Shown: positions 51,775 to 63,352, numbered from the stretch's first letter. The stretch: 64,000 nt of DNA from Siphonodentalium dalli (GCA_032622095.1 CP136067.1:135659990-135723989), one strand, 5' to 3'. The notes: generated by a model not told the origin, from the letters alone. A program made the numbers and translations.

Positions 51775-52137
51775 TTAACCCTTTTATGACGTGAGCTGCG
51801 CTGGTGCAGCATTAAAGACCTTATGCCAAGCATTCTCTTACAGTAATTCCCTAAATAATGGACTCCTTAATCACAGCAGAATAATGGATAATTTTTCAGG
51901 ATTTAGTCGGAAATATGGCTTGTTGCTATTCATCGGAAAGCTCTCAGTGAGAGCTTTCCATTAAATGGCAACAAGCCATATTTCCGACTAAATCCTGAAA
52001 AATTACCCATAATTCAGCTGTGGTTAAGGAGTCAATTATTTAGGGCATTACTTTATATATGCGAGTCTCCCATAGGGAGAATGTATTGGCACAGGGTTTT
52101 GCAAAATTTCAAGAAGCTCCAGTCATGGAAAGGTTAA
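51775..52137. mobile_element. Double-hairpin TTAA MITE split by a foldback
   Basis: TTAACCCTTTTATGACGTGA to CATGGAAAGGTTAA. Within the hairpin arm (GCATTCTCT|TA) a TA foldback element is inserted. Confidence 0.75.
51839..52055. mobile_element. TA foldback MITE nested in a TTAA MITE
   Basis: TACAGTAATTCCC to GGGCATTACTTTA, both arms present. Host hairpin sequence TCTCTTATATATGCGAG is interrupted exactly at a TA, giving direct evidence for TA target choice. Confidence 0.8.
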
Positions 52138-52209
52138 GGTGTGATGTTGCAAATCAAGTTTTAATCACAATCCAATCTAACGACTTTGATATTACGCCCC
52201 AATTTTACT

Positions 52210-52461
52210 TTAACCCTTTCTACACTAAATGGATTCTTCCATTCAGTTAAAAAAGTTTTCATAGGAATGGTCTATAAATCATATGGATAGATGTTAAGTT
52301 GATAAAAGCAGACAACAGATAAATAAAAGTGCAGAAGAAGCCCCATTTATTGAGGGAAATGTTTAGATAATAAGCATAATGGTCGTTTGTTGAACTTATT
52401 ATCTGATTATTTCCTATGGGATAACTACTCATCAATGATGCTTTAGTATATAAAGGGTTAA
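52210..52461. mobile_element. TTAA MITE, CCCTTTCTATACTAAA family
   Basis: TTAACCCTTTCTACACTAAA to TTTAGTATATAAAGGGTTAA. Confidence 0.7.
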
Positions 52462-53205
52462 ACTTATTATTTGAACATTTACTATGAGATAACTACTCAT
52501 CAATGATGCTTTAGTATATAAAGGGTTAAACTTATTATCTGACCATTTACTATGAGATAACTACTCATCAATGATGCTTTAGTATATAAAGGGTTAAACT
52601 TATTATCTGAACATTTACTATGAGATAACTACTCATCAATGATAAGATTAAAGTTTAGCAAGGGAAGCCTAACTGTCTTAGTATAGCGTTTGTCTAGTTG
52701 AGTTATCGTAAGTAAATTGCTTGTTAAGTATGATAACTTAGGTAATAAGTATTTGGTATACTTCACTATGTTTATAGTTTAGTGGGTTTACTGATTTCGC
52801 TTGGGTTAAGCTCTTCAGGTGTTTGTCACTGAAGGCCAGGACCCATCACCTATCTTTTTAAACTCTTACAACAAGAATCCAACAACACATTGGGGATATA
52901 TCAAATGCTCACTAAAGCTAGCCAGTAAATAAACACATCTACACTCACATCATGTCACATGTCTCAAACACTGACTCAGACATCGAGCACAATACTCGAC
53001 GTCGGCGAAACATAATATAAAACTGGATTTTCCAACTAAGGACCAAAATCCAGAGGGCATGAACAGGTCAACCACCTTTTGGTGAATAATATTAATCTAC
53101 TCATCTGATGCTTTAGTATATAAAGGGTTAAACTTATTATCTGAACATTTACTATGGGATTACTACTCATCAATGATGCTGTAGTATAGAAAAGGTTAAA
53201 CAGAC
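52459..53205. repeat. 68-bp tandem array from MITE right end, interrupted
   Basis: Units ACTTATTATCTGAACATTTA + GATAACTACTCATCAATGAT + GCTTTAGTATATAAAGGG repeat at about 68 bp from 52459 to 52640, and again at 53096-53205. Between them lies about 450 bp of foreign sequence (52641-53095, containing GACGTCGGCGAAACATAATA), presumably an insertion of another element. Confidence 0.75.
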
Positions 53206-53268
53206 ATGGCTCATTCTAACCCCAAAATATTTATTCATAATTTGGTAAGAGGTACAAGTACAGTAATG

Positions 53269-53475
53269 CTCTAAGTAATCGACTTCTTAACCATAGCAGA
53301 ATTATGGGTAACTTTTCAGGATTTAGTCGGAAATATGGCTTGTTGCCATTCATCGGAAAGCTCTCGGGGAGAGCTTTCCGATGAATGGCAACAAGCCATA
53401 TTTCCGACTAAATCCTGAAAAGTTATCCATAATTCTGCTGTGGTTAAGAAGTCGATTACTTAGAGCATTACTGTA
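53269..53475. mobile_element. TA foldback MITE, full length
   Basis: TACAGTAATGCTC to GAGCATTACTGTA; both arms share the T-to-C change at position 11, so the arms have been kept identical. Loop CTCGGGGAGAG. Confidence 0.85.
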
Positions 53476-54403
53476 TCTCAAAACATACACATGTGGAAGA
53501 TTTCCAAACAAATTTGTTGATCAAGCACTGAAAATACGTGTTATGTTTCATATATTTTTAGGTAACTTTGAGATTGTTTCGTTTGTGCTGGTTCAAATAT
53601 GTTAATAAGTGGTCACGTAAAATATTCACCTGTATAAAATGGGAAGTAAATGTAGAGCTGCATCGCTCTGAAACATGTATGATACTACTAGTACATAATT
53701 TTGATGATTAAATTGAAGAGTAAGCAGTGCATGCACTTTTAAAATAGCTTTATGTTAAGAAAACACAATACGCCTTTTTCCAGACAGTCGCATGTTATTC
53801 AATTTTCGATTCCAGAAATTCAATGAATACAAATGGCGCAGTATTTGCTCGGGTCCGATTTTTGTGTTGGAAGTTGCAGGCCTTAAGATTCGATGAGAAT
53901 CACCGAATCAATTCTCGTAATGATTCTCGCAAGACTTTTCAATATTCAGTGCTTTATGACTAACTTGATTCAGCATTTGATTCTCGCAAATTTAAATGTA
54001 TTTTGAGCCCTGAACTTGTATTTTTTATGGGACGTATAATGCTTATAAAAAGTTCAGGTATTTACCAAACTAAATCGATACCCGGAATTTTTTTAAAGCA
54101 AATATTATTTGGTGTATTTTGGAGTGCAAACCGCCATGTGGCTTTGTATATGCAGTTTTTGACATGTTTTATTGAAACCTTCATCCAAAATACGCATGAT
54201 ACCAGGAAAATATTTTCAAATTGTTATATGTTCAGTCCTCAGAATTAGCCACAGCAATAAGCAATGCCGTGACAACATGTGGAATCTATAATGACACAGC
54301 ATTAAAGTTGCTGTGGGATATTTTTCCTAATTTCGAGGGATGTATGTTAGGATTTATCTTGTCTCATCTAGTTTCATTTCATCTCATATCTTCTAATTTC
54401 CAG
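53476..54403. other. Intron 19, right part
   Basis: No gene or repeat recognised. Several ATTCTCGCAA motifs at 53900-53995; otherwise plain AT-rich intron. Confidence 0.35.
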
Positions 54404-54520
54404 GCTGGAGAGGTGGTTGATGCTGCGTCCTGGCATGAGGTTACATCAGAGATGCCATTGTTTGGTTGCCATACCTTCCTTCTCAAGCTGACTGCAGAGA
54501 AAAGGGATGCAAACTTCTGA
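54404..54520 (+). CDS. TRPM2: TRPM2-like final exon 20 with stop
   Basis: 38 codons plus TGA at 54518, acceptor AATTTCCAG, phase 0. Encodes AGEVVDAASWHEVTSEMPLF and GCHTFLLKLTAEKRDANF. Corresponds to the human C-terminus (GASIRWQVVDRRIPLYANHKTLL...). SWHEV and PLFGCH preserve the W and the hydrophobic/His pattern. Together the 20 exons give 2785 nt, about 927 residues, all in phase. Confidence 0.93.
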   Translation, partial: AGEVVDAASWHEVTSEMPLFGCHTFLLKLTAEKRDANF

Positions 54521-54810
54521 AATCTCAATTATATGACATTCAATGTTATTATCCCCCGGCAAATGAAGTTGTGGTGCGGAGCACTTGTTGATAGCACTGA
54601 AATCTCTGAATTCAATTACAGCGTTATCAGTCACCGCTGCTGATGATGTTACATGTATATGAAAGTCAATCGACATGCTTAGATTGAAGATTGTCAAACT
54701 TCGCTTATCAAGCATTCAGGGACTATAACATGCTGTATGTGGCAAGAAAATGCGTCCAATGGTAGCTGAACTATAAGCTGTCAATAAATCTTGCATAACT
54801 CCAGAGGTGA
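54521..54810 (+). promoter_or_regulatory. TRPM2-like 3' UTR and poly(A) signal
   Basis: Non-coding sequence after the TGA stop, with a canonical AATAAA at 54783-54788. This is the only close downstream poly(A) signal before the repeats resume. The cleavage site was not located; an end near 54805 is expected. Confidence 0.55.
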
Positions 54811-55019
54811 ATTGTATTAAATGAGTTGTTATTGTCTATAATACAGACTATAATATGATATGTTTCATGTCACACTGCCGTGTAAAGAAATGGGTGAGAA
54901 TTGTTCCACATAATTTGTTTGGAAATCAAGCATAGCCATAATAGTAATACTGTCAATGCTAGAAGTGCGAGATTTGAGATTATCAAATCTGAATATCACA
55001 AATTCTGGAGTCTCTTTAA

Positions 55020-55463
55020 AGGCCCACTTAATTTTCGAACCCCCAGATCACATTATATAAAATATATGCCATATAATATACCATTTGAATGAGGAAGCTC
55101 CAAAACATTGTATTATCAACTTATTTGATGTAATACACTGTGACCATGTTGTTTTTGTTGAGAAACCAACATTTGTTCTGTGCTGAAGTTTTACACAAAG
55201 TCTATTATTTTCAATGGAAGGGGAATAACTCTATATATTTAGATATAGAGTTATTCCCATTCCATTGAAAATTAAATTTTGTTTGAATTCTGGGAGCCAT
55301 AACGGGTGATTCGATTTTATGATTTCTCTTACTCAATGGGCACCTTCTGAGACACAGATGTTCCAAATGTTTTAGCATGTTAATCATATTTTATGGCATT
55401 AATTGTTATTAAAACCTTATATCAAGGCACTATAAATTGGCGACAAGAAAATTATGTGGGCCT
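55020..55463. mobile_element. TTAA MITE, AGGCCCACTTAATTTTC family
   Basis: TTAA at 55016-55019, AGGCCCACTTAATTTTCGAA to GAAAATTATGTGGGCCT, right site TTAT (55464). Confidence 0.7.
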
Positions 55464-56004
55464 TTATAGATATTGATTATGTTCAGGAAATCTTCTTTCC
55501 ATATGACTCAACTACTCATACTATTAATTTATTAAAATATAAAACAAAGATATTGTCTATTTTGACGGACTACATGTTGTTAATTTATATATAATCTCAG
55601 GATTAGGAAAATAAGTTGGAGGATTTTGTCGCAATATACTGGTCAGGCACATTCTGAATTAAACTAATATAGTGATATTTAACTATTTTATTTGAATTTG
55701 ACAGTGCCAAATCCACTATTTCCCTAGCTAGCTGTTTTTGTGAAAACGTGATGATCCTGCAATCCAGTGCACAGCCAAATTTTACTCCAAACAATATATC
55801 GCAGCGAATGAACAGTCTCCCGATAACATTTGTTTTGCAACCTTTGCGCCTGCTTTTGTATTCAAAATTGTTTCAAGAATGCCTTTCTAGTGGCCATAAC
55901 AAGGCAAGGCAATTGCTCCCTCTTAATAATATTTAGACTAATTGAATGCTAATTGAGTGCCTTAATTGTCCTGTGTCATAATTAATCATTCTCGTGGATA
56001 GGAA
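55464..56004. other. Unassigned intergenic sequence
   Basis: No gene supported; short frames at 55603-55936 on both strands have no recognisable product. Confidence 0.35.
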
Positions 56005-56209
56005 TACAGTAATGCTCTAATTAATCGACTTCTTAACCACAGCAGAATTATGGGTAACTTTTCAGGATTTAGTCGGAAATATGGCTTGTTGCCATTCATT
56101 GGAAAGCTTTCCGCTAAATTGGCAACAAGCCATATTTCCGACTAAATCCTGAAAAGTTACCAATAATTCTTCTGTGGTTAAGAAGTCGATTACTGAGAGC
56201 ATTACTGTA
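56005..56209. mobile_element. TA foldback MITE
   Basis: TACAGTAATGCTC to GAGCATTACTGTA, as in 53269-53475 (same subfamily). Confidence 0.8.
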
Positions 56210-56355
56210 TGTTATTTCATCACAAAAATAAACATCTGATACCAAATTATTGGGACACTGATTTTGAATATTTTTTGTGAAATATGGATTTTCCCTGTTT
56301 TATTGAATTCACAAAACTGCAATATCCACATCCAACTATTATAGCTAAATATAAC

Positions 56356-56541
56356 TACAGTAATGCCCTAAATAATCGACTTCTTTCAGGATTTAGTCAG
56401 AAATACGGCTTGTTGCCATTCATCGGAAAGCTCTCAGAGGTTTCCGATGAATTGCAACAATCCATATTTCTGACTAAATCCTGAAAAGTTACCCATAATT
56501 CTTCTGTGGTTAAGATGTCAATTATTTAGGGCATTACTGTA
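56356..56541. mobile_element. TA foldback MITE, left arm shortened
   Basis: TACAGTAATGCCC to GGGCATTACTGTA; the CACAGCAGAATTATGGG part is missing from the left arm. Confidence 0.8.
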
Positions 56542-56762
56542 TAGTTGAATTCAGGACATGCCTGACCTGATATATGTGATACTAATTCTCATGCTCTTAT
56601 GTGTCTCCACTTTTTGATAGATATATACTGTTATTGATTCTGTGATATTTATATAGTTCAAGTTTTACAAATTTTGGAATAAATTTTATTTTGCAATCTT
56701 TCCTGTTTAAATGTTCCCAGACACATATTGTGGTAGTCTATATTTATGGGCTTGACATGACC

Positions 56763-57133
56763 TTAACCCTTTACCCAACAGAACGGCCCTGTGCCAATGC
56801 ATTCTCTTATATATGCGAGTCGACCATAGGTCGCCTCGCATATATAAGAGAATGCATTGGCTTAACACATTAAAAATTATAAAATTGTTAAAGAATGTAA
56901 GAAAAAATGGTAAAAAGATTATTTTTAGGCCAATGCATTCTCTTATATATGCGAGGCGACCTATGGTCGACTCGCATATATAAGAGAATGTATTGGCACA
57001 GGGCATAACTGTAACTATCACAATGTGGTCAAGTAGCCGGTTCCTATGATATCCATATTTGTATGGTTCTATTGAGACAGACCGAAGATATTTTAGGCTG
57101 TTGAAGCTTTATTTGGCCGGTTTGTAGGGTTAA
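56763..57133. mobile_element. Double-hairpin MITE, CCCTTTACCCAACA termini
   Basis: Near-identical to 29387-29785 (same CAGAACGGCCCTGTGCC, same spacer, same right-hand GGTCAAG...GCCGGTTCC). Right end GTAGGGTTAA has lost a few bases. Confidence 0.85.
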
Positions 57134-57301
57134 GCCTTCTCCCACAGTTTATATTATACACATATATTTCATTTGTAAGGGAGGGCTCGAAAACATAGGT
57201 ATTTCTAAATTTATAGATTAAATCACAAGATAATTGAGCTTTAAAGTTGATTGACAGTGATACCTGGTTAAACCGCACTGAGGTGTTCAGAATGGAATAA
57301 C

Positions 57302-57781
57302 CAGGGACCAGTTTAGAGGCTTCAAATTTGGGAGAAATCGCTTCTCCCTATTTGATTATTAGGGAGAAGTGGACTGTTATCAAGGAGAAGTCATAATGGC
57401 TCAAGTTCAATTTAGATCCCAACATCACCATTATACAATGTATGATCTTATTATGCAGTACAATAGCCCAATTGTAAAATAATTATAAGAGTAAGGACCC
57501 CAGTATGATAAAAAATAGTTTAAATATGCTGCAGGGACATACAGTAATGCCCTAAATAATCGACTCCTTAACCACAGCAGAATTATGGGCCATATTTCCG
57601 ACTATATCCTGAAAAGTTACCCATAATTCTGCTGTGGTTTAAGGAGTCGATTATTTAGGGCATTACTGTAGGCATACTGGTATATGAGAGAGAAGTCACT
57701 TCTCCCTAGGAAAAAATTAGGGAGAAGTGACACAATTTAGGGAGAAGATATCTCCCAAGTCGCCCTGTAGGCTGGTCCCTG
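57302..57781. mobile_element. hAT-type MITE GGGACCAG family with nested foldback
   Basis: CAGGGACCAGTTTAGAGGC to CAGGCTGGTCCCTG-type ends. Flanks GGAATAAC (57294-57301) and AGAATAAC (57782-57789) form an 8-bp duplication with one mismatch. A TA foldback (57540-57670) is inserted inside. An uninterrupted paralogue of the flanking sequence is at 58415-58560. Confidence 0.75.
57540..57670. mobile_element. TA foldback MITE, shortened (131 bp)
   Basis: TACAGTAATGCCC to GGGCATTACTGTA; the tips of both arms are lost at GGGCCATATTTCC. Confidence 0.8.
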
Positions 57782-57921
57782 AGAATAACAAAGACTCATG
57801 CCAAAGTAAGTTATTTTCATAAATTTGGTATCAAAATAGGCAGAAAATAGCGCCATTGTTATAAACGAAGTACATGCAGTGACTATTGTTAGTGGAATCA
57901 TTTCCATCATGTTTATGCCCA

Positions 57922-58388
57922 TTAAAGATTCATATTTGGAATTTACTCTCCCGAATTACTATTGCCTTGGCTTCGGGGTAAAAGATTTTTTATTAGAGTC
58001 GAGGAACCCACCCATCAAAGCTCAGAGTGATCAGATATTGATTTTTGAAATTGTTTAATTCTCGAGATATGTACTTATTTGTGGCCTGGAAAAAATTGGT
58101 CAAGGCGATGGTCTTGGACAAAATTGTGGATGAAGATGGATAGCTCTAAAATCAAGTGGTAATAGGGCCAAATTTTGTGATAATCAAGTGATAATACGGC
58201 CATATTTCATTGGAACAACATGTCGTTGAATAACACGTTTTGAGAAATTTAATACCATAGTTGACTGTGGTTAGCATTATTTCATTGTAATTAATCGATT
58301 CTGATATTAACTAAAGCGTATTTTGAAGAAATGTTGTTGTTGTAACTAGATGATATGGGGACCGCCTGATCGGATTGAGTACCTTTAA
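57922..58388 (-). mobile_element. TTAA MITE, CCGATTCGATGG family
   Basis: TTAA at 57922 and 58385. Reverse orientation relative to 8966-9410 (GCCTTGGCTTCGGGGTAAAA ... CCTGATCGGATTGAGTACC). Confidence 0.65.
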
Positions 58389-58952
58389 ACCTTTTATAGT
58401 GATGTGAAACACTTCACTGAGGTATTCAGTACGGAATAAAAAAGAATCATGCCAAAATAAGTCATTTTCATAAATTTGTTTTCAAAATAGGCGGAAAAAC
58501 AGCTTCATTGTTATAAACGAATTACATGTAGTCACTGTTGTTAGCGGAATCATTGCCGTTATGTTCATGCACATTAATTCCACCTGAACAAAGCAGTAAA
58601 TATTTACATATGTGCATAGAAATGATGTTGTGTTATTTCAAATTGCACTGTAGTTTGGGATGGAATTTTCGATAATCATAATTAATTGCAATGAAGATAG
58701 TGTTTGGATGCTATAACTTATCAGTTTTATTCAGAAGTAAGTCCATAATATGTCTTTACTCATAAGCAGTCCCATATGTTTTGTGGAAAATCGTGGAAAA
58801 AAAAATAAAAAAAAATATGAATGTAAATCTGGTTGCCAGAGTTTGAGATGTGCTCTGTTACACGCTGTATAATTCCAAAAGTTGAGGTTGGATCTTTGGA
58901 CACATCCCCACCAAACCCCCTGCTTCCACATCCCTGCAAGTTAGATTTGTCC
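58389..58952. repeat. Paralogue of 57255-57920 flank (empty site)
   Basis: CACTGAGGTATTCAGTACGG and AATCATGCCAAAATAAG... GTTATAAACGAATTACATGT repeat the sequence around the hAT-MITE at 57302, but without it. 58570-58952 is plain sequence with a long A run near 58800. Confidence 0.6.
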
Positions 58953-59175
58953 TTAACCATTCCATGACTAGAGCTTCCTGAAATTTTGCGAAAACCCTGT
59001 GCCAATGCATTCGTATGTATATGTGAGTCTCCCATATATAAGAGAATACATTGTAAGCCAGTGCTTTCTCTTATATTTACGAGGCTCCATATGGGAGGCT
59101 CGCATATATAAATGAATGTACTGGTGCAGGGTATTTAATGCTGCACCAGCTCAGTTCCCATCATGAAAGGGTTAA
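58953..59175. mobile_element. Double-hairpin TTAA MITE, diverged
   Basis: TTAACCATTCCATGACTAGA to CATCATGAAAGGGTTAA; hairpins at 59000-59050 (damaged) and 59055-59130. Confidence 0.75.
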
Positions 59176-59544
59176 ACTCATAGTTTTCCACACATATAGT
59201 TATTCTTGGAGACAATATAAGGGTGAATGTACTGGCTGGGTGAAAAGCCATATGTCACTGGAAAAATGTGATTAAATTAACCTGATTAAACTGCATGAGT
59301 CTGCTTGCAAAGTTACAACCCATTAGGTGTTTATTGAATAAAGTTAATCATTTCCAATGCATTGGTCATATGTAACACCTGTCGCCACAGATTGTGTGCT
59401 AAAAAAAATGTGGCACGGAATATAGAAAAGTCCCATATATTGAATATTAAAGGTGGTCTATCTCTCCTAAACACGTTTTATATAGTTTCCGGGGTATAAA
59501 ATAATTATGAGTCAATGACACCTGTCCGGAAATGCTTCTATCAA

Positions 59545-60003
59545 TTAAAGATCCATAATCCTAATTAACGCTCTCAAATTACTATCTCCTTGGCTTTGGG
59601 AGTAAAAAATGTTTGATTCGAGTTGAGGAACCCACCCATCAAAGCTCAAGAGTGATCAGATATCGATTTTTGAAATCTATTATTGTTCACCACCGATAAT
59701 ATTTTAGTGGCACAGTAAACAGTCGACGAGAAGACAGTATTGGACCAAATTGCGGATGAAGATGGATAATTCTAAAATCAAGTGGCTTTTTTTGTGTCAG
59801 ATATTTGACAATCCGGCAAAAATTTCGTTGAACAAAATGTTGATAAATAACGCAGTTTTGGCAATTTTATACTACAGTTGACTGGAAAGCATTATTTTTG
59901 GGCAATTACTCGATACTGTTAACTGAAGCGGCATTTCAAAAAATGTTGTTGTTGTTGGAATCTGATGATATGAGGACCATCGAATTGGATTGTTTACCTT
60001 TAA
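59545..60003 (-). mobile_element. TTAA MITE, CCGATTCGATGG family
   Basis: TTAA at 59545-59548 and 60000-60003; same body as 57922-58388. No gene in it. Confidence 0.65.
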
Positions 60004-60296
60004 TATTGATTTTATATCAAATTCTCTGGAATAATACATACAATCAATTTAGGAAATTTTACGTCTCTCAAAGCTTAACAAGCATGGTAACTATCTCTAT
60101 CTGAGATCGCCTGCTGGTCTATTCTAAAAATAGTAAAAACCAAAAAATGTCCCAATTGATTATCAAATTATATAAGAAGATATTGATATAAAATAAATAT
60201 TAATTGATAGCGGAGTTCTGTGTTGGAAGTCATAGGTCGATGAATGCTATTGGATATTTAGAAATCCCAGAGTTTCGGGGTATATTATTGAACTGG

Positions 60297-60460
60297 TTAA
60301 CGTTATTGTACGAATTTGTTGTGACATTACTAATGAAAATGAGAGCAAAGTAGGTCTATTTTTACATGTATGTTTAATGTCAGTTGTACAAACGTTTATA
60401 AAAAATATGTTATTACGCATGAAGCCATGAATCAACATTCAATGCATTGAAAACCTTTAA
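60297..60460. repeat. 165-bp direct repeat, left copy
   Basis: TTAACGTTATTGTACGA to GCATTGAAAACCTTTAA. About 90% identical to 60855-61020. Both begin and end in TTAA. Confidence 0.8.
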
Positions 60461-60854
60461 AGGCCCACTTAATTTTCGAGTCATCAATTAGTATTTTTAT
60501 AGCGCATTGATATACAGTTATAATAACAATATATGGCATAAAATATGATTAAAATACTATAATTCATCACCATTTAAAACATCTGTGTCTCAGAAGATGC
60601 CCATAGAATGACTTAATTCCCCCCCCCCCCCCTTTGGATCCCAGAATGCAACAGAATTCAAACTTTTTCTAGATGACAAATTGTGTTGGCAACTCAACAA
60701 AAACAACATGTCCTCGGTTTATTACACCGGATACGTTGATAATACAATGGTTTGGAGCTTCCTCTTTCAAATGGTGTATAATACAGTGTATAATATTGCA
60801 TATATTTTATATAATGTAATCTGGGGGTTGAAGGTTAGAAAATTAAGTGGGCCT
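60461..60854. mobile_element. TTAA MITE between two direct repeats
   Basis: AGGCCCACTTAATTTTCGAG to GAAAATTAAGTGGGCCT, TTAA at 60457-60460 and 60855-60858. Contains a (C)n run near 60620. The open frame at 60681-60911 is not a gene. Confidence 0.75.
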
Positions 60855-61020
60855 TTAACGTTATTGTACGAGTTTGTCGTGACCTTACTTATGAAAATGA
60901 GAACAAAGTAGGTCTATTTTTACATGTATGTTTAATGTCAGTTGTACAAACATTTATTTTAAAATATGTTATTACGCATGAAGCCATGAACCCACATCCA
61001 AATGCATTGAAATCCTTTAA
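60855..61020. repeat. 165-bp direct repeat, right copy
   Basis: TTAACGTTATTGTACGA to GCATTGAAATCCTTTAA. See left copy. Confidence 0.8.
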
Positions 61021-61958
61021 AGAACCCATGGAACCGTGTGATGGGAATTAAACTATTTTGACCCTCTAAATCTAAAATCAATTTTTAAAAAGGATTAAAG
61101 CGAATTATTCATTTTTAAGTAAAGAAATGTAACATTTGTTGATTGTGTGACTGTATCACCTGGCAGTAGGATTAGTCAACCACCATAATTGTGAGTAACG
61201 CCTGGAAATTATAATGATCTTTTCTAAGGTTATATTGAAATACTCGTCACTTATACTATCGGATCTTATACTGTGGTGAGTATTCAATATTTTGTCCTCC
61301 CTAATTTTGGGTTATAACTGTATTTGCTATAAAAGAAAGGGGAATTTCCGGTTCCAATGACAGAGATAGTTAAAAATTGGACCAAGCATTCATTGCAGAG
61401 ACCGCTCATAATTATGTGATGTATATTGTATAACAATAATGGCTACCAATAACCTCCACCATAACTAAAATATACACATGTATTATACCCCATTTGGAAG
61501 AGTGGCTACATATCGCAAACCCAATGTATATCAAAGTGCAGAGTACCCAAGGTATATCAAAGTGGGATGTTTGTGGGCGATGATAGAATGAGCTCTTTGC
61601 CAGTTTTGATACAAATGGTGCGTGGATTTCGGGCGCGAATGTCGATCGCGACTTCTGTGAATATAATTCTAAATCCTATAATTAATTTTGATATACTGTA
61701 CTAAACTTTCGTTTGTTTAAATGTGTATTCAGGGTTCCAGACCTCCAGCTAGCTACAACAAAAACAACAACAACCACAACAAAAACATACACATCTAATT
61801 TAACATTGTTTCTGCTTTGTTCTCTTGAAAAAACTGTTGAAAATCAAATATGACATACAATCTAGATCTAAAAATACCGAAGATGATCATTTTGTTATAT
61901 ACATATTAACAAAATAATTGATCATATGCCACGAATCTTCACTCTGGACTGTCTCTGG
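61021..61958. other. Unassigned intergenic sequence
   Basis: No gene or family repeat recognised; a short (ACAAAAACAACAACAACC) microsatellite near 61760. Confidence 0.35.
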
Positions 61959-61962
61959 TTAA

Positions 61963-62160
61963 AATCCCACTTAATTTTCGAACTCCCAAATCATATTATA
62001 TAAAATTTACCCATAATTATGCTGTGGTTAATCAGTCGATTAATTAGGGCATTACTGTATACCATTTGAAAAAGAGGAAGCTCCAGAGACATTGTATTAT
62101 TAACTTATCCGGTGTAATAAATTTTGAACATGTTGTTTGTTGAGGCACCAACGTGTTTTC
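61963..62160. mobile_element. TTAA MITE fragment with foldback fragment inside
   Basis: TTAA at 61959, then AATCCCACTTAATTTTCGAA. At 62009-62060 a short right end of the TA foldback (ACCCATAATTATGCTGTGG... GGGCATTACTGTA) interrupts it. The right end was not found. Confidence 0.55.
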
Positions 62161-62880
62161 GGTGCTTAAGTTTCATCTGGATTGTACTGCAAGTAATAAT
62201 TCAAAAGAGACCACCCTACACATCTTTGAATGTACAGTCTCAAAATCGGTTTTGCTTCAATTTCAACATATACTCCATGAAAAATGTTCTCTTAACTTTG
62301 AAATTACACCTCAATATATCATTCTTGGGTTAAACCCCCAACCCCCCCCCCCCCCCCGGAAATGTCACAAAACAATTCTTTTGATATATGTGTACTGTTG
62401 TATAAGAAGTATATATACTCTTGCAAATTTAAGAATATTGACCCTACAATTTCTGGTCTAATTGAATGCATTAAAAACTACAAATTTACTGAAAAAAAAA
62501 CAGACATAATTATATTCTCGCCCACATGCTTCAGTATGTCAAACTCCCACAGAAAAAAGAATAAAATATAAATAAATTATAGTATTCTAGAATGGTAAGA
62601 TGTGTTACAACTTGTATCCAAATGCCTTACATGGACAAAGGTTGCCTTCACCTTCCATTTAATGGGCTGAGATGGGAATGGCATTCGCATCTGGTCCAGT
62701 GTGGGTGGGTTGGATGCAGGACCGGGGCAGGTGATTGTAATATCGTTTGTCCCAATACCAATTATGTTGAACTTATTATATACATGTATGTTGAACCTAT
62801 TAACTTTGTTATAACTATATATATTTGAGATCAAATAGAAACATTTATAAAAAAAAAAAAAATAATTCATCTGGATAGTA
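62161..62880. other. Unassigned intergenic sequence
   Basis: No supported gene. A run of about 18 C at 62341-62358 and an A run near 62850. Confidence 0.35.
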
Positions 62881-63352
62881 CGGTAACGTGGACCGCCACC
62901 TCCTCTTTTGTTACTAACTTGTTTAATCACGTTACTAACTTGTGTAAACAAGTTAGCTAACTTGTTTAAACAAGTTACTAAATTGTTTAAACAAGTTAGC
63001 TAACTTAGTTAAACTTGTTTAAACTAACTTGTTTAAACAAGTTAACTAACTTGTGTAAACAAGTTAGTAACAGAAGAGGAGGTGGTGTCTCTACGCTGTC
63101 GTAGAAAATGGCATGAGTGATTGGCCAGATGCTAACTTGTTTAATCAAGTTAGCTAAATTGTTTAAACAAGTTAGTACCTTGTTTAAACAAGTTAGTTAA
63201 CTTGTTTAAACAAGTTAGTTAACTTGTTAGTAACTTGTTTAAACACAAGTTAGTTAACTTGTTTAAACAAATTGGTAACGTGTTTACACAAGTTATTTAA
63301 CTTGTTTAAGTTAATAACAAAAGAGGAGGTGTCGGTTCTACGCTACCTTAAG
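62881..63352. mobile_element. TIR element filled with palindromic 18-mers
   Basis: Inverted ends GGTAACGTGGACCGCCACCT / complement of AGGTGTCGGTTCTACGCTAC, each followed by CCTCTTTTGTTA. The interior is mostly repeats of the perfect palindrome AACTTGTTTAAACAAGTT joined by AGCT/AG linkers. A third inverted-end-like block (AGAGGAGGTGGTGTCTCTAC) lies in the middle (63075-63105). No target duplication seen. Confidence 0.7.

Noticed and set aside
62940-63320. Regular palindromic repeats reminiscent of a CRISPR array
   Set aside because: Eukaryotic context, no unique spacers (linkers are 2-4 bp), no cas genes. It is a palindromic satellite inside a TIR element.
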